DNA of 23,919 nt from Bacillota bacterium (lineage in GTDB: Bacteria > Bacillota > Clostridia > Tissierellales > Sedimentibacteraceae). The position numbers were made by a program, and so were the translations under genes. Location: positions 1 through 23,919 of the forward strand of contig JAEZGU010000206.1 of the NCBI GenBank assembly GCA_023416855.1, in the 5' to 3' direction. The notes beneath the pieces are model-generated. The model did not search any database and was not told the DNA's origin. It saw only the letters and a list, made by a program, of their open reading frames with translations. Every line of letters begins with the position of its first letter. Within the stretch, counting starts at the first letter, position 1. Shown one piece after another: positions 5,998 through 14,442 of this stretch.

Positions 5998-6579
5998 ATG
6001 AATTTTAAAGTTACAGTAGGGTTATCAAATAAACATGTTCACCTAAGCAAGGAGCATATTGACATATTATTTGGAGAAGGACATGAATTAACACCATTTA
6101 AAGATTTAAGCCAACCAGGACAGTTTGCATGTGAAGAAAAAGTAGATTTAGTTGGTCCTAAAAGAACTATAAGCGGTGTTAGAATACTTGGACCTGCACG
6201 TAAAGAATCTCAGGTTGAAATATCTTTTGCTGACGGATTTACTCTTGGTTTAAAAGAAGTTCCTGTTAGAGATTCGGGAAAACTTGAAGGAACTCCAGGA
6301 ATTAAATTAGTTGGACCAAAAGGAGAGGTTCAATTAGATAAGGGTGTAATAGCAGCTGCCAGACATATACATATGCATACCTCAGATGCTGAAAAATATG
6401 GATTAAAGGACAAAGATTTAGTTAAGGTTAAAGTAGGTGGACCGAGAGGATTAACATTTGATAATGTTTTAATAAGAGTTCACGATACATATGCTTTAGA
6501 TATGCACTTAGATGTAGAGGAAGGAAATGCTGCTGGACTTTCAAATTGTGATGAAGTAGAAGTAATAGTAGAAAAATAA
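5998..6579 (+). CDS. pduL: PduL-type phosphate acyltransferase (phosphotransacylase)
   Basis: 193 aa. Interconverts acyl-CoA (acetyl- or propanoyl-CoA) + Pi and acyl-phosphate + CoA. The two half-barrels carry the family's zinc-site motifs NKHVHLS (11-17, with H13 and H15) and AARHIHM (120-126, with H123 and H125); HLDVEEGNAAG (170-180) holds a further His. Canonical copies have RHVH where this has KHVH. There is no N-terminal encapsulation peptide (the protein starts directly at the barrel) and no microcompartment shell gene nearby, so it is probably a cytosolic replacement for Pta, yielding acetyl-phosphate for an acetate kinase elsewhere. GGAGG at 5988-5992; own promoter and terminator. 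Confidence 0.92.
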   Translation: MNFKVTVGLSNKHVHLSKEHIDILFGEGHELTPFKDLSQPGQFACEEKVDLVGPKRTISGVRILGPARKESQVEISFADGFTLGLKEVPVRDSGKLEGTPGIKLVGPKGEVQLDKGVIAAARHIHMHTSDAEKYGLKDKDLVKVKVGGPRGLTFDNVLIRVHDTYALDMHLDVEEGNAAGLSNCDEVEVIVEK

Positions 6580-6593
6580 GCAAAGTTAAATAC

Positions 6594-6630
6594 AAAATAA
6601 ACAGGATTTTTCCTGTTTATTTTATTTTTT
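6594..6630 (+). terminator. Terminator after pduL
   Basis: AAAATAAACAGGA (6594-6606), loop TTTT, TCCTGTTTATTTT (6611-6623), then ATTTTTT; 13 perfect pairs. Confidence 0.9.
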
Positions 6631-6650
6631 CTTACGATAATATTAATGTG

Positions 6651-6680
6651 TTGTTTTAGAGATAGTGTTAATGGTATAAT
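6651..6680 (+). promoter_or_regulatory. Extended -10 promoter upstream of the ygiQ-like gene
   Basis: -10 TATAAT (6675-6680) preceded by TG at 6672-6673 (extended -10); -35-like TTGTTT (6651-6656) with an 18-base spacer. Confidence 0.65.
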
Positions 6681-6721
6681 GTATGTGATTTAAGAGAAAT
6701 TTCCCTAATTATGGAGGAATA

Positions 6722-8521
6722 ATGGAATTTTTACCGATTAATATAGATGATATGAAAAAAAGAGGATGGCAACAGTGCGATTTTATATTTGTTACGGGAG
6801 ATGCTTATGTTGATCATTCTTCTTTTGGGGCAGCAGTTATATCAAGATTGCTTGAGAGATATGGATATAAGATTGGTATCATAGCGCAACCTGATTGGAA
6901 GGATATAAATTCATTTAAAAAGTTGGGTGAACCTAGGCTTGGTTTTTTAGTTAACTCAGGCAATATTGATTCTATGGTAAACCATTATACTACCTTTAAG
7001 AAAAAAAGAAGCAATGATGCATACTCCCCTAAAGGCAAAGCTAATTTAAGACCTGATAGAGCTGTTACTGTATATTCTAATCGATTAAGAGAAGCTTACA
7101 AGCATGTTCCCATAATTATTGGTGGTATTGAGGCAAGCTTAAGACGACTTGGTCATTATGACTATTGGAGTGACAGTATCAAAAGATCAGTGTTGTTAGA
7201 TTCAGGGGCTGATTTGCTGGTTTATGGTATGGGAGAAAAAGCTATTATAGAAATAGCCGAAGCTTTAAATGCAGGTATTCCTGTTGAAGAAATTACATTT
7301 ATTAACGGAACTGTATATAAAACTAAGGATAAAAGCAGACCTTTTGAACCTATATACTTACCAACATATGACCAGATTGTTTCATCTAAGAAAAAATATG
7401 GTGAGAGTTTTAAAATTCAATATGAAAACACTGATTCTAAAACTGCTAAAACATTAGTTGAACAATATGATACAATCTATGTTGTTCAAAACCCACCTAT
7501 GGATCCTTTAAGTATGCAAGAGCTTGATGATATTTATGATTTAGATTACATTATGGACTATCATCCTTCTTACAAAAAAATTGGTGGAATACCGGCGTTA
7601 AATGAAATTAAATTTAGTATAACAAGTGTACGTGGTTGTTTTGGAGGATGTAATTTTTGTGCACTTAATTTTCATCAAGGTAGAGTGGTTCAGGGTAGAA
7701 GTCATGATTCAATTTTGAAGGAAGTAGAAAAAATGACTAAAGATAAAGAGTTTAAAGGATATATACATGATGTGGGGGGACCTACAGCAAATTTTAGAAT
7801 TAAAGCATGTAAAAAGCAGGAAAAGTATGGAGTATGCAAAGATAAGGAATGTTTAACGCCTGTGAAGTGCAAAAATTTAATAGTAGACCACAAGGATTAT
7901 TTAGATTTGTTGAGAAAAATTAGAAGCGTAAAAGGAATAAAAAAAGTTTTTATAAGGTCGGGAATAAGATATGATTATGCGATATATGATAGTAATGATG
8001 AGTTTATTACAGAGTTAGTAAAATATCATGTAAGCGGACAGCTTAGAACTGCTCCGGAACATGTAAATGAAACAGTTTTAAATTTAATGGGAAAACCTTC
8101 AATAAAAATATATAATCAATTCGTTAAAAAGTTCTATGATAAAAGCAAAAAATTAAATAAAGAACAATATATAGTTCCATATTTTATTTCTTCACATCCC
8201 GGCTCCAAACTTAAGGAAGCAATTGAGCTTGCTGAATATTTACGTGATATAGGGCATATTCCTGAACAAGTTCAAGATTTTTATCCAACACCGGGAACAT
8301 TGTCTACCTGTATGTACTACATTGGATTTAATCCTTTGACAGGTGAGAAGGTTTATGTTCCAAAGGATAAAGAAGAAAGAAAAATGCAAAGAGCACTTCT
8401 TCAATACAACAAAAAGGAAAATTACAATTTGGTATTGAAGGCACTTATGAAAGAAAACAGATATGACTTAATAGGTTATGGTGAAAAAGCTTTGATTAAA
8501 CCAAGAAGAAATAATAATTAA
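6722..8521 (+). CDS. ygiQ: YgiQ family radical SAM protein
   Basis: 599 aa, usual length for Firmicutes members of UPF0313/YgiQ. N-terminal part begins FLPINIDDMKKRGWQQCDFIFVTGDAYVDHSSFGAAVI, a cobalamin-binding-like region in this family. The radical SAM cluster motif is C306-FGG-C310-NF-C313. A Cys-containing insert, ACKKQEKYGVCKDKECLTPVKC, follows at about 363-384, and QVQDFYPTPGTLSTCMYYIG lies near the C-terminus. The enzyme cleaves SAM with a [4Fe-4S] cluster; its substrate is not established to my knowledge. GGAGG before the ATG. It is followed 63 bases later by the capA-like gene without an obvious terminator, so some read-through is possible. Confidence 0.9.
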   Translation: MEFLPINIDDMKKRGWQQCDFIFVTGDAYVDHSSFGAAVISRLLERYGYKIGIIAQPDWKDINSFKKLGEPRLGFLVNSGNIDSMVNHYTTFKKKRSNDAYSPKGKANLRPDRAVTVYSNRLREAYKHVPIIIGGIEASLRRLGHYDYWSDSIKRSVLLDSGADLLVYGMGEKAIIEIAEALNAGIPVEEITFINGTVYKTKDKSRPFEPIYLPTYDQIVSSKKKYGESFKIQYENTDSKTAKTLVEQYDTIYVVQNPPMDPLSMQELDDIYDLDYIMDYHPSYKKIGGIPALNEIKFSITSVRGCFGGCNFCALNFHQGRVVQGRSHDSILKEVEKMTKDKEFKGYIHDVGGPTANFRIKACKKQEKYGVCKDKECLTPVKCKNLIVDHKDYLDLLRKIRSVKGIKKVFIRSGIRYDYAIYDSNDEFITELVKYHVSGQLRTAPEHVNETVLNLMGKPSIKIYNQFVKKFYDKSKKLNKEQYIVPYFISSHPGSKLKEAIELAEYLRDIGHIPEQVQDFYPTPGTLSTCMYYIGFNPLTGEKVYVPKDKEERKMQRALLQYNKKENYNLVLKALMKENRYDLIGYGEKALIKPRRNNN

Positions 8522-8584
8522 ATTATTGCAAAATCTTTCACATTAAGTTAATATTAAATATGAAGTTAATAAATGAGGTATCAA

Positions 8585-9850
8585 ATGAACAGAAAAATTA
8601 GACGCAGAAAAAAAAGAATTAGGTTATTATCTATCAGTTTAGTTATTATATTATGTATTGCTGCAGCATATGCGGCAGTAGAGGGATTTGGCGGAAACAG
8701 ACAAACTCCTTCTGATGATTCAAGTGAACCTACAGGAGTAGTTACAAATCCTAATGAAAATCCTAATCCAGAAGAACCACAGGCTAAACCTGATATTGAA
8801 ATAAATATCAAAGCAACGGGTGATATAATGTTCCATCCATCTCAGATAGATGGTGCATACAATCCTAACACCGGTACGTTTGATTTTCATAATAGCTTTA
8901 AAGCTGTAAAAAATATTTTTACATTTGCAGATTTAGCAATTGCAAATTTTGAAGGAACAACTGCAGGTAATTCAGTTTATGCATATCAAGGCTATCCGCT
9001 GTTTAATGCTCCGGATGAAGTTTTGGATGCTATTAAGGATGCAGGTTTTGATGTATTAGTTACAGCAAACAACCATTCTCTTGATACACGAAAAGCAGGT
9101 ATAATAAGGACTATTGAACAAATTAATCTTAGAGGTATGGATACAGTAGGTACTTATAAGGAAAAGCCGGAAACAAGGGTTTTAATGAAAGATATAAAAG
9201 GTATTAAAGTAGCCATCATGTCTTATACAGAAATGGTTAATGGACTTGAGTCAGTATTAACACCTCAGGAATTAGATGCAATGATTTATATTATTGACGA
9301 AACTAAATTGATGGAAGATATTGCTTATGCAAAAGACAATAATGCTGATGTTATTATTGCATATCTTCATTGGGGGAACGAGTATGCAAGAGTTCAATCC
9401 CAAAGACAGGAAGTTTTAGCAGATATGTTGTTAAATGAAGGCGTTGACATAATATTAGGTAGTCATCCTCATGTTATTCAACCTGCTAAACTTTATGAAT
9501 ATGACGGAAAAACAAAGTATGTCGCATATTCAATGGGTAACTTTTTATCAAATCAAAGAGAAGAAACTTTAGCACCATATGGAATATCTAAAGAAATTTC
9601 AAAATATACTGAAGATGGTGTTATTGTAGATATAGAAATTGTAAAAAATGGTGAAACAGGCGAAATTAGTATCAAAAACATTAGATATATACCTCTTTGG
9701 GTTTATAAAGGTAATACTGCTGATGGGGGAGTAGAGCATGTAGTATATCCAATAATGGAATATATCGAAAGCAAAGATATTAATGATAATACAAGAATTA
9801 GAATGCAAAGATCATTAAATGATACAACAGCACAAATGCAGATTGATTAA
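8585..9850 (+). CDS. CapA family metallophosphatase-like protein, membrane-anchored
   Basis: 421 aa from the ATG at 8585, with GAGGT at 8575-8579 six bases upstream; the ATG at 8573 lies on that ribosome binding site and is rejected. Basic N-terminus (RKIRRRKKRIR), one membrane helix (13-31), a Pro/Asn/Glu-rich linker (39-70), then a PGA_cap domain (74 to about 390) facing outward. Conserved sites: TGDIM (78-82), NFEG (121-124), NNHSLD (162-167), HWGNEY (262-267), GSHPHVIQP (292-300) and GNFLSNQ (318-324), consistent with a metal-dependent calcineurin-like fold. Relatives take part in poly-gamma-glutamate capsule formation, but no capB/capC is present, so the role is open; a cell-envelope function fits the adjacent cdaA-cdaR. 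Confidence 0.87.
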   Translation: MNRKIRRRKKRIRLLSISLVIILCIAAAYAAVEGFGGNRQTPSDDSSEPTGVVTNPNENPNPEEPQAKPDIEINIKATGDIMFHPSQIDGAYNPNTGTFDFHNSFKAVKNIFTFADLAIANFEGTTAGNSVYAYQGYPLFNAPDEVLDAIKDAGFDVLVTANNHSLDTRKAGIIRTIEQINLRGMDTVGTYKEKPETRVLMKDIKGIKVAIMSYTEMVNGLESVLTPQELDAMIYIIDETKLMEDIAYAKDNNADVIIAYLHWGNEYARVQSQRQEVLADMLLNEGVDIILGSHPHVIQPAKLYEYDGKTKYVAYSMGNFLSNQREETLAPYGISKEISKYTEDGVIVDIEIVKNGETGEISIKNIRYIPLWVYKGNTADGGVEHVVYPIMEYIESKDINDNTRIRMQRSLNDTTAQMQID

Positions 9851-9888
9851 GAAAATCATATAAAATAATTGGGGAAGTGGTGTGTGAC

Positions 9889-10716
9889 ATGGAAGATATA
9901 AGATTGATTTTTACAAATATTGGATTTAACAGCATAGTAGATATAGCTATTGTTTATTATGTATTGTATCACGGCTATTTACTTATTCGTGATATGAGAG
10001 CAAAGCAGCTTGTAAAAGGTATAGTTTTGCTAGTTTCTTTAATTCCAATATCTCAAGTATTCCAATTACACATGGTTAGATATATACTGGAACATACATT
10101 TCAAGTTGGTATTATAGCTTTGGTAGTTGTTTTCCAGCCGGAAATAAGAAAGGCTTTAGAATATATAGGTAGGACATCATTTAGTCTAAGCAATATAGAA
10201 AAAAACGCTCAAACATCTGAGCAGGTTATAAAAGAAATAGTGTCTGCAACATCTTCTTTAGCAAGGCAAAAGATAGGAGCATTAATGATTTTTGAGCAGC
10301 AAATTGGACTAACTGACATTATTGAAAGTGGTACAAAGCTAAATGCTCATATTTCAAGCGGACTATTAATCAATATATTTATACCCAACACTCCCTTGCA
10401 TGATGGTGCAGTAATTATAAAGGATTATGCTATAAGAGCAGCAGGGTGCTTTTTACCTTTAACTGACAATAACTTGCTTAGTAAAGATATTGGAACAAGA
10501 CATAGAGCAGCAATTGGTATGACTGAAAAATCAGATGCGATTGCAGTAATAGTTTCAGAGGAAACAGGATACATTTCTTATGCCATGGAAGGAAGATTGT
10601 ACAGAAATATTCAAATAGGTGAACTTGAAACCTTATTATCAGGTATTTATACAGATAGTGAAAAGGTGAATATTATTGAAAAATGGAGAAATAGAAATGA
10701 AGACAAAAAACGATAA
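9889..10716 (+). CDS. cdaA: Diadenylate cyclase CdaA
   Basis: 275 aa from ATG 9889, with GGGGAAGTGG (9871-9880) upstream; the in-frame GTGs at 9877/9880 overlap this site. Three membrane helices at about 13-33, 41-60 and 72-85, then the DisA_N cyclase domain (about 90-255). The catalytic signatures are PLHDGAVI (169-176, DGA 172-174) and GTRHRAAIG (202-210, RHR 204-206). It condenses two ATP into cyclic di-AMP at the membrane, the messenger controlling potassium and osmolyte transport and wall homeostasis in Firmicutes. It overlaps cdaR by 20 bases, as in the common cdaA-cdaR arrangement, but glmM, the usual third gene, is absent here. Confidence 0.96.
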   Translation: MEDIRLIFTNIGFNSIVDIAIVYYVLYHGYLLIRDMRAKQLVKGIVLLVSLIPISQVFQLHMVRYILEHTFQVGIIALVVVFQPEIRKALEYIGRTSFSLSNIEKNAQTSEQVIKEIVSATSSLARQKIGALMIFEQQIGLTDIIESGTKLNAHISSGLLINIFIPNTPLHDGAVIIKDYAIRAAGCFLPLTDNNLLSKDIGTRHRAAIGMTEKSDAIAVIVSEETGYISYAMEGRLYRNIQIGELETLLSGIYTDSEKVNIIEKWRNRNEDKKR

Positions 10717-11926
10717 ATTAATTATTCAAATAACTTGTTTGGTGGTTTCTGTTGTTTTATGGGCAGTAATTATATTTGAGACGAATCCTCCTATAGAAAA
10801 TCCTTATAATAGTATTCCTGTAACTATAAAAAATTTAAGTGCATTAGAAAATGCTAATTTAATGATTATGAATTCTGATAAAGATCACCTTACTGTTACC
10901 ATAAGAGTAAGAGGAACGAGAGAACAGATAAGTAAATTGAATAGGAGTGACTTTTCAGCTTACATAGATGTTTTAGGCTTTGGAGAAGGTGTAACAAATG
11001 CAAAAATAGACATTACCGGGCCAAACGGTATTGAAATACTTAGCACGAATCCTGCGCAAATTCCTGTTAAAGTAGAAAGCGTCATATCAAAGGTGATGGA
11101 TGTAACAGTACAATATGAAGGAAAACAAGCAGAAAATTATTATAAAACACTACCGCTTTCTAACCCTTCATCAGTTAAAATTACTGGGCCAAGAAGCGTT
11201 GTGAATTCCGCGAATATAGCTGTAGCAACTGTTAATATTGCAAATGCAACTGATAACATTGTAAAAACTGTTCCTGTTAGAATTTATGACGGAACCGATA
11301 CAGAAATTTTCATGTCAGCCCCTGTAGAGAATGTAGAAGTAACTGTACCAATTTATCCTACCAAGTATGTAAACATAACTCCTAATGTTATTGGTACTCC
11401 TGAAGAGGGATATCAATTGGTTAATGTGTCAGTAAAACCTGAAAGAGTTAGAATTGCAGCGAGACAGGATATATTAGATACTATAAACGAATTGAATTTG
11501 TCAGAGTTAGATATAACAGGTGCTTATAACAATATACTTTCAACAAGAGATATTTTAAATACAGACGGGTTAATTTTATTGGATTTAACAACTGCTCCTG
11601 TTGTAAATGCAACTATTGAAAAGATTATTGAAAAAGAAATGGTAGTTGATCCTTCTAAAACAAAATTTGTAAATATTCAGAATGGTTATGAAGTAAAAAT
11701 ATCTGAAAATCAATCTGATATTACAGTAACTGTAACAGGATCATCAAGCATTGTTAATCAGTTAAAGGTTGATGATTTGACATTAACAGCTGATATGCAA
11801 GATGTAGGATTAGGACTTCAGGATGTATCGATTGTATTCACTACAGAAAAGCTAATTAATAATATTACTATGGAGCAAAAATTCATTAATGTAGAAGTTA
11901 TCGAAACTGCTCAAAATGAAGAATAG
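10697..11926 (+). CDS. cdaR: CdaR, YbbR-domain regulator of CdaA
   Basis: 409 aa from the ATG at 10697, with GGAGA (10685-10689) inside the cdaA end; the longer frame from 10676 has no better site. One N-terminal membrane helix (about 8-25), then an extracellular region of about four YbbR repeats, each with a short beta motif: YNSIPVTIKNL (about 36-46), KVMDVTVQYEGK, YVNITPNVIGTPEEGYQL and FVNIQNGYEVKI. CdaR binds CdaA and modulates c-di-AMP synthesis, probably in response to a cell-envelope signal. The 20-base overlap with cdaA indicates translational coupling. Confidence 0.93.
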   Translation: MKTKNDKLIIQITCLVVSVVLWAVIIFETNPPIENPYNSIPVTIKNLSALENANLMIMNSDKDHLTVTIRVRGTREQISKLNRSDFSAYIDVLGFGEGVTNAKIDITGPNGIEILSTNPAQIPVKVESVISKVMDVTVQYEGKQAENYYKTLPLSNPSSVKITGPRSVVNSANIAVATVNIANATDNIVKTVPVRIYDGTDTEIFMSAPVENVEVTVPIYPTKYVNITPNVIGTPEEGYQLVNVSVKPERVRIAARQDILDTINELNLSELDITGAYNNILSTRDILNTDGLILLDLTTAPVVNATIEKIIEKEMVVDPSKTKFVNIQNGYEVKISENQSDITVTVTGSSSIVNQLKVDDLTLTADMQDVGLGLQDVSIVFTTEKLINNITMEQKFINVEVIETAQNEE

Positions 11927-11940
11927 TAATTGGAGATAAA

Positions 11941-13332
11941 ATGAGTAACTTAAATATTGAAATAAACAACATGGATTATCAAGGAATGCTTGAAGCAGTT
12001 TTTCTTGCTACACAGGATGCAATAAGTGTTGTAAATGAAAATGGCGAGCATATACTTGTAAATCCGGCATATGAAAAATTAACAGGTATTGACAATGATG
12101 ATATCATTGGAAAAAACTCTCTATACGATATTGCTGAAGGTGAAAGCTTACATATGAAAGTTTTAAAAACTAAGCAACCTGTTGGCAATACGAAACTTAA
12201 AATAAAACCAAGTGGAAAAACTGTTGTAGCACAAGCAGCTCCTATTATAGTCAATGGCGTATTAAAAGGAAGCGTAGCAGTTTTGCATGATATGTCAGGT
12301 ATAAAGGATTTGACAGATAAGTTAGATAAAGCAGAAAAAAAGTTAAGAGAATTAACTTATAAATATAGACCTGAAGATATAATAGGAGAATCTGATGCTA
12401 TAACAGAAGTGAAAAAAATGATAGAAAAGGCTGCAGAGGTTCCTGCTACGGTTTTGTTAAGAGGTGAAAGTGGAACCGGCAAGGAATTATTTGCTAATTC
12501 AATTCATGCACTCAGCAAAAGAAAATATAATAATTTCGTAAGAGTAAACTGTGCAGCTTTAACCGATTCCTTGTTGGAAAGTGAGCTTTTCGGGTATGAG
12601 GAGGGTTCCTTTACCGGTGCTTTAAAGGGTGGGAAAAAAGGTCTTTTTGAAGAAGCAGATAAAGGTACAATATTTTTGGATGAAATATCTGAAATAAGCA
12701 TGAATACTCAAGCAAAGCTATTAAGAGTATTGCAGGAAAAGGAAATTATGCGAGTTGGCGGTAATTACACGATTAATGTTGATGTTAGAGTAATTGCAGC
12801 AACTAATGCTGACTTATCTAAGTTGGTTCGAGAAGGGAAATTTAGAGAGGATTTGTTTTACAGGCTAAATATATTACCGATCATACTTCCTCCTTTAAGA
12901 GAAAGAAAGGAAGACATACCACTTTTAATAAAAAATTTTATTGTAAAATTTAATGACGAATATGGTAGAAACATTGTCAGTATATCTGATGACGCTTTAA
13001 ATACTCTGATGAACCATGAATGGCCCGGCAATGTAAGAGAATTAGAAAATGTAATTGGTCGTTCGATTATTAATATGAACTTAAATGAAAGAATAATTGA
13101 TTCTGAACATCTTCCACAATTATATTTGAGTAAAAAGTCACCTGTTAAAAATTGTGTTGTATCATCAAATGAAGAAATGACAAACTTAAGTAATGTATTA
13201 GACAAGGCGGAATCAGATTATATAAGAAGTATTTATGAACGGTTAAATAAAAACAAAACAGATACTGCAAAAGCTTTAGGGATATCATTAAGATCTTTGT
13301 ATTATAAGATGGAAAAACACAATATAAGGTAA
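11941..13332 (+). CDS. Sigma-54-dependent activator (PAS-AAA-Fis), BkdR-like
   Basis: 463 aa. An N-terminal PAS domain (about 14-118; VNENGEHILVNPAYEKLTGIDNDDIIG) as ligand sensor, a short coiled coil (121-141), the sigma-54 interaction AAA domain (about 146-375) and a Fis-type HTH (about 421-463; TDTAKALGISLRSLYYKMEKH). Walker A is GESGTGKE (175-182), Walker B GTIFLDE (242-248) and the arginine-finger region FREDLFYRLN (301-310). The sigma-54-contacting loop reads GSFTGA (222-227), a known variant of GAFTGA. Immediately downstream are three TGCAA-N4-TTGCA boxes, a terminator and a -24/-12 promoter for a branched-chain oxoacid operon, so it almost certainly activates that operon, like BkdR in Bacillus. 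It starts 14 bases after cdaR and is probably read from upstream. Confidence 0.92.
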   Translation: MSNLNIEINNMDYQGMLEAVFLATQDAISVVNENGEHILVNPAYEKLTGIDNDDIIGKNSLYDIAEGESLHMKVLKTKQPVGNTKLKIKPSGKTVVAQAAPIIVNGVLKGSVAVLHDMSGIKDLTDKLDKAEKKLRELTYKYRPEDIIGESDAITEVKKMIEKAAEVPATVLLRGESGTGKELFANSIHALSKRKYNNFVRVNCAALTDSLLESELFGYEEGSFTGALKGGKKGLFEEADKGTIFLDEISEISMNTQAKLLRVLQEKEIMRVGGNYTINVDVRVIAATNADLSKLVREGKFREDLFYRLNILPIILPPLRERKEDIPLLIKNFIVKFNDEYGRNIVSISDDALNTLMNHEWPGNVRELENVIGRSIINMNLNERIIDSEHLPQLYLSKKSPVKNCVVSSNEEMTNLSNVLDKAESDYIRSIYERLNKNKTDTAKALGISLRSLYYKMEKHNIR

Positions 13333-13388
13333 TGCAAGAATTTGCATACAATAAAAACTTGCAAAATATTGCACGCATGTATTTGCAA
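13332..13388 (+). promoter_or_regulatory. Enhancer (UAS): three TGCAA-N4-TTGCA boxes for the sigma-54 activator
   Basis: Box 1 ATGCAA-GAAT-TTGCAT (13332-13347) and box 2 TGCAA-AATA-TTGCA (13360-13373) are perfect inverted repeats. Box 3 CGCAT-GTAT-TTGCA (13374-13387) keeps the right half and part of the left. They begin at the activator's stop codon and lie about 125-170 bases upstream of the predicted start point, the normal range for enhancer-binding proteins. Binding by the adjacent Fis-type HTH is inferred. Confidence 0.8.
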
Positions 13389-13424
13389 ACAATATTACAA
13401 AAATTAAATTTTAAAATATAACAG

Positions 13425-13463
13425 AAAGTCAAACCTATGTAATTAAAAGGTTTGACTTTTTTT
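13425..13463 (+). terminator. Terminator of the activator gene, between enhancer and promoter
   Basis: AAAGTCAAACCT (13425-13436), an 11-base loop, AGGTTTGACTTT (13448-13459), then a T run to 13463. Twelve perfect pairs. It ends upstream transcription before the sigma-54 promoter, insulating the operon. Confidence 0.88.
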
Positions 13464-13480
13464 ATTAAAAAACAGAAATA

Positions 13481-13496
13481 TGGCACAATAATTGCT
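13481..13496 (+). promoter_or_regulatory. Sigma-54 (-24/-12) promoter
   Basis: TGGCAC-AATAA-TTGCT: the invariant GG (13482-13483) and GC (13494-13495) are separated by exactly 10 bases, matching the consensus TGGCAC-N5-TTGC. The predicted start point is about 13507, giving a short leader before the ptb ribosome binding site (GAGGTG). Confidence 0.92.
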
Positions 13497-13520
13497 TATT
13501 ATATAATTTGAGGTGAAAAT

Positions 13521-14441
13521 ATGATTAAATTTGATGAAATTATAAAATATGCTCAAGATTATTCTAATGCCATGGGCCCTAAAAAAATCGCAGTAGCAAA
13601 TGCACAAGATGAAGATGTTTTAAAGGCAATAAAGGAAGCAATGAAAGAAAAAATTTGTAAACCAATATTAATTGGTGACAAAGAAAAAATAACTCATTTA
13701 GCTCAAATTATTGAATTAGAATTAAACAACATAGACATAATAGATGAAAAAGACGGAAATGAAGCTTGCAGAAAAGCAGTGGAACTAGTAAGCAGCGGTA
13801 ATGCAGACATTGTTATGAAGGGTTTAATAGATACTTCAATAATTTTAAAGGCAGTGCTTGATAAGGAAATAGGACTAAGAACAGGAAATGTACTTAGTCA
13901 TGCAGCTGTATTTTCAGTAGATACTTATCATAAGTTCTTTATTGTCACAGATGCTGCTATGAGTATTGCACCAACTGTTGAAGAAAAGAAGCAGATAATA
14001 GAAAATACCTTAACATTAAGTCGTGCTTTAGGTGCACAGTTACCTAAAGTTGCAGTGATTTGTGCTAAAGAAAAAGTTAATGCTAAAATGCCTGCAACTG
14101 TAGATGCACAAGAACTTGTTCAAATGAACTTGGATGGTAAAATTAAAGGATGCATAGTAGAAGGACCGTATGCATTAGATAATGCTATATCAAAAGAAGC
14201 AGCAGATTTAAAAGGTATAAAGGGAGAAGCAGCAGGAGATGCAGATATATTGCTTATGCCGGATATAGAAGCAGGAAACGTATTGTACAAGGCACTTACT
14301 TATCTTGCTAATGCAGAAAATGCAGGCATAATTCTTGGCGCTAAGGCACCGATTGTTTTGACATCAAGAGCTGACTCAGACAAAGCAAAATTAAATTCTA
14401 TAGCTTTATCAGTATTATGTTCATCATTTAAAGGAGAATAG
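13521..14441 (+). CDS. ptb: Phosphate butyryltransferase
   Basis: 306 aa, the usual length. Converts butyryl-CoA or branched acyl-CoA + Pi to acyl-phosphate + CoA in the cytosol. PTA_PTB fold throughout; characteristic stretches are IVMKGLIDTSIILKAVLD (about 95-112), SHAAVFSVDTYHKFFIVTDAAM (about 125-146), EGPYALDNAIS and DILLMPDIEAGNVLYKALTYLA. First gene behind the sigma-54 promoter, with GAGGTG at 13511-13516. It is separated from buk by a single base. Given the downstream oxoacid oxidoreductase, isobutyryl-, isovaleryl- and 2-methylbutyryl-CoA are the likely substrates. Confidence 0.95.
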   Translation: MIKFDEIIKYAQDYSNAMGPKKIAVANAQDEDVLKAIKEAMKEKICKPILIGDKEKITHLAQIIELELNNIDIIDEKDGNEACRKAVELVSSGNADIVMKGLIDTSIILKAVLDKEIGLRTGNVLSHAAVFSVDTYHKFFIVTDAAMSIAPTVEEKKQIIENTLTLSRALGAQLPKVAVICAKEKVNAKMPATVDAQELVQMNLDGKIKGCIVEGPYALDNAISKEAADLKGIKGEAAGDADILLMPDIEAGNVLYKALTYLANAENAGIILGAKAPIVLTSRADSDKAKLNSIALSVLCSSFKGE

Positions 14442-14442
14442 C

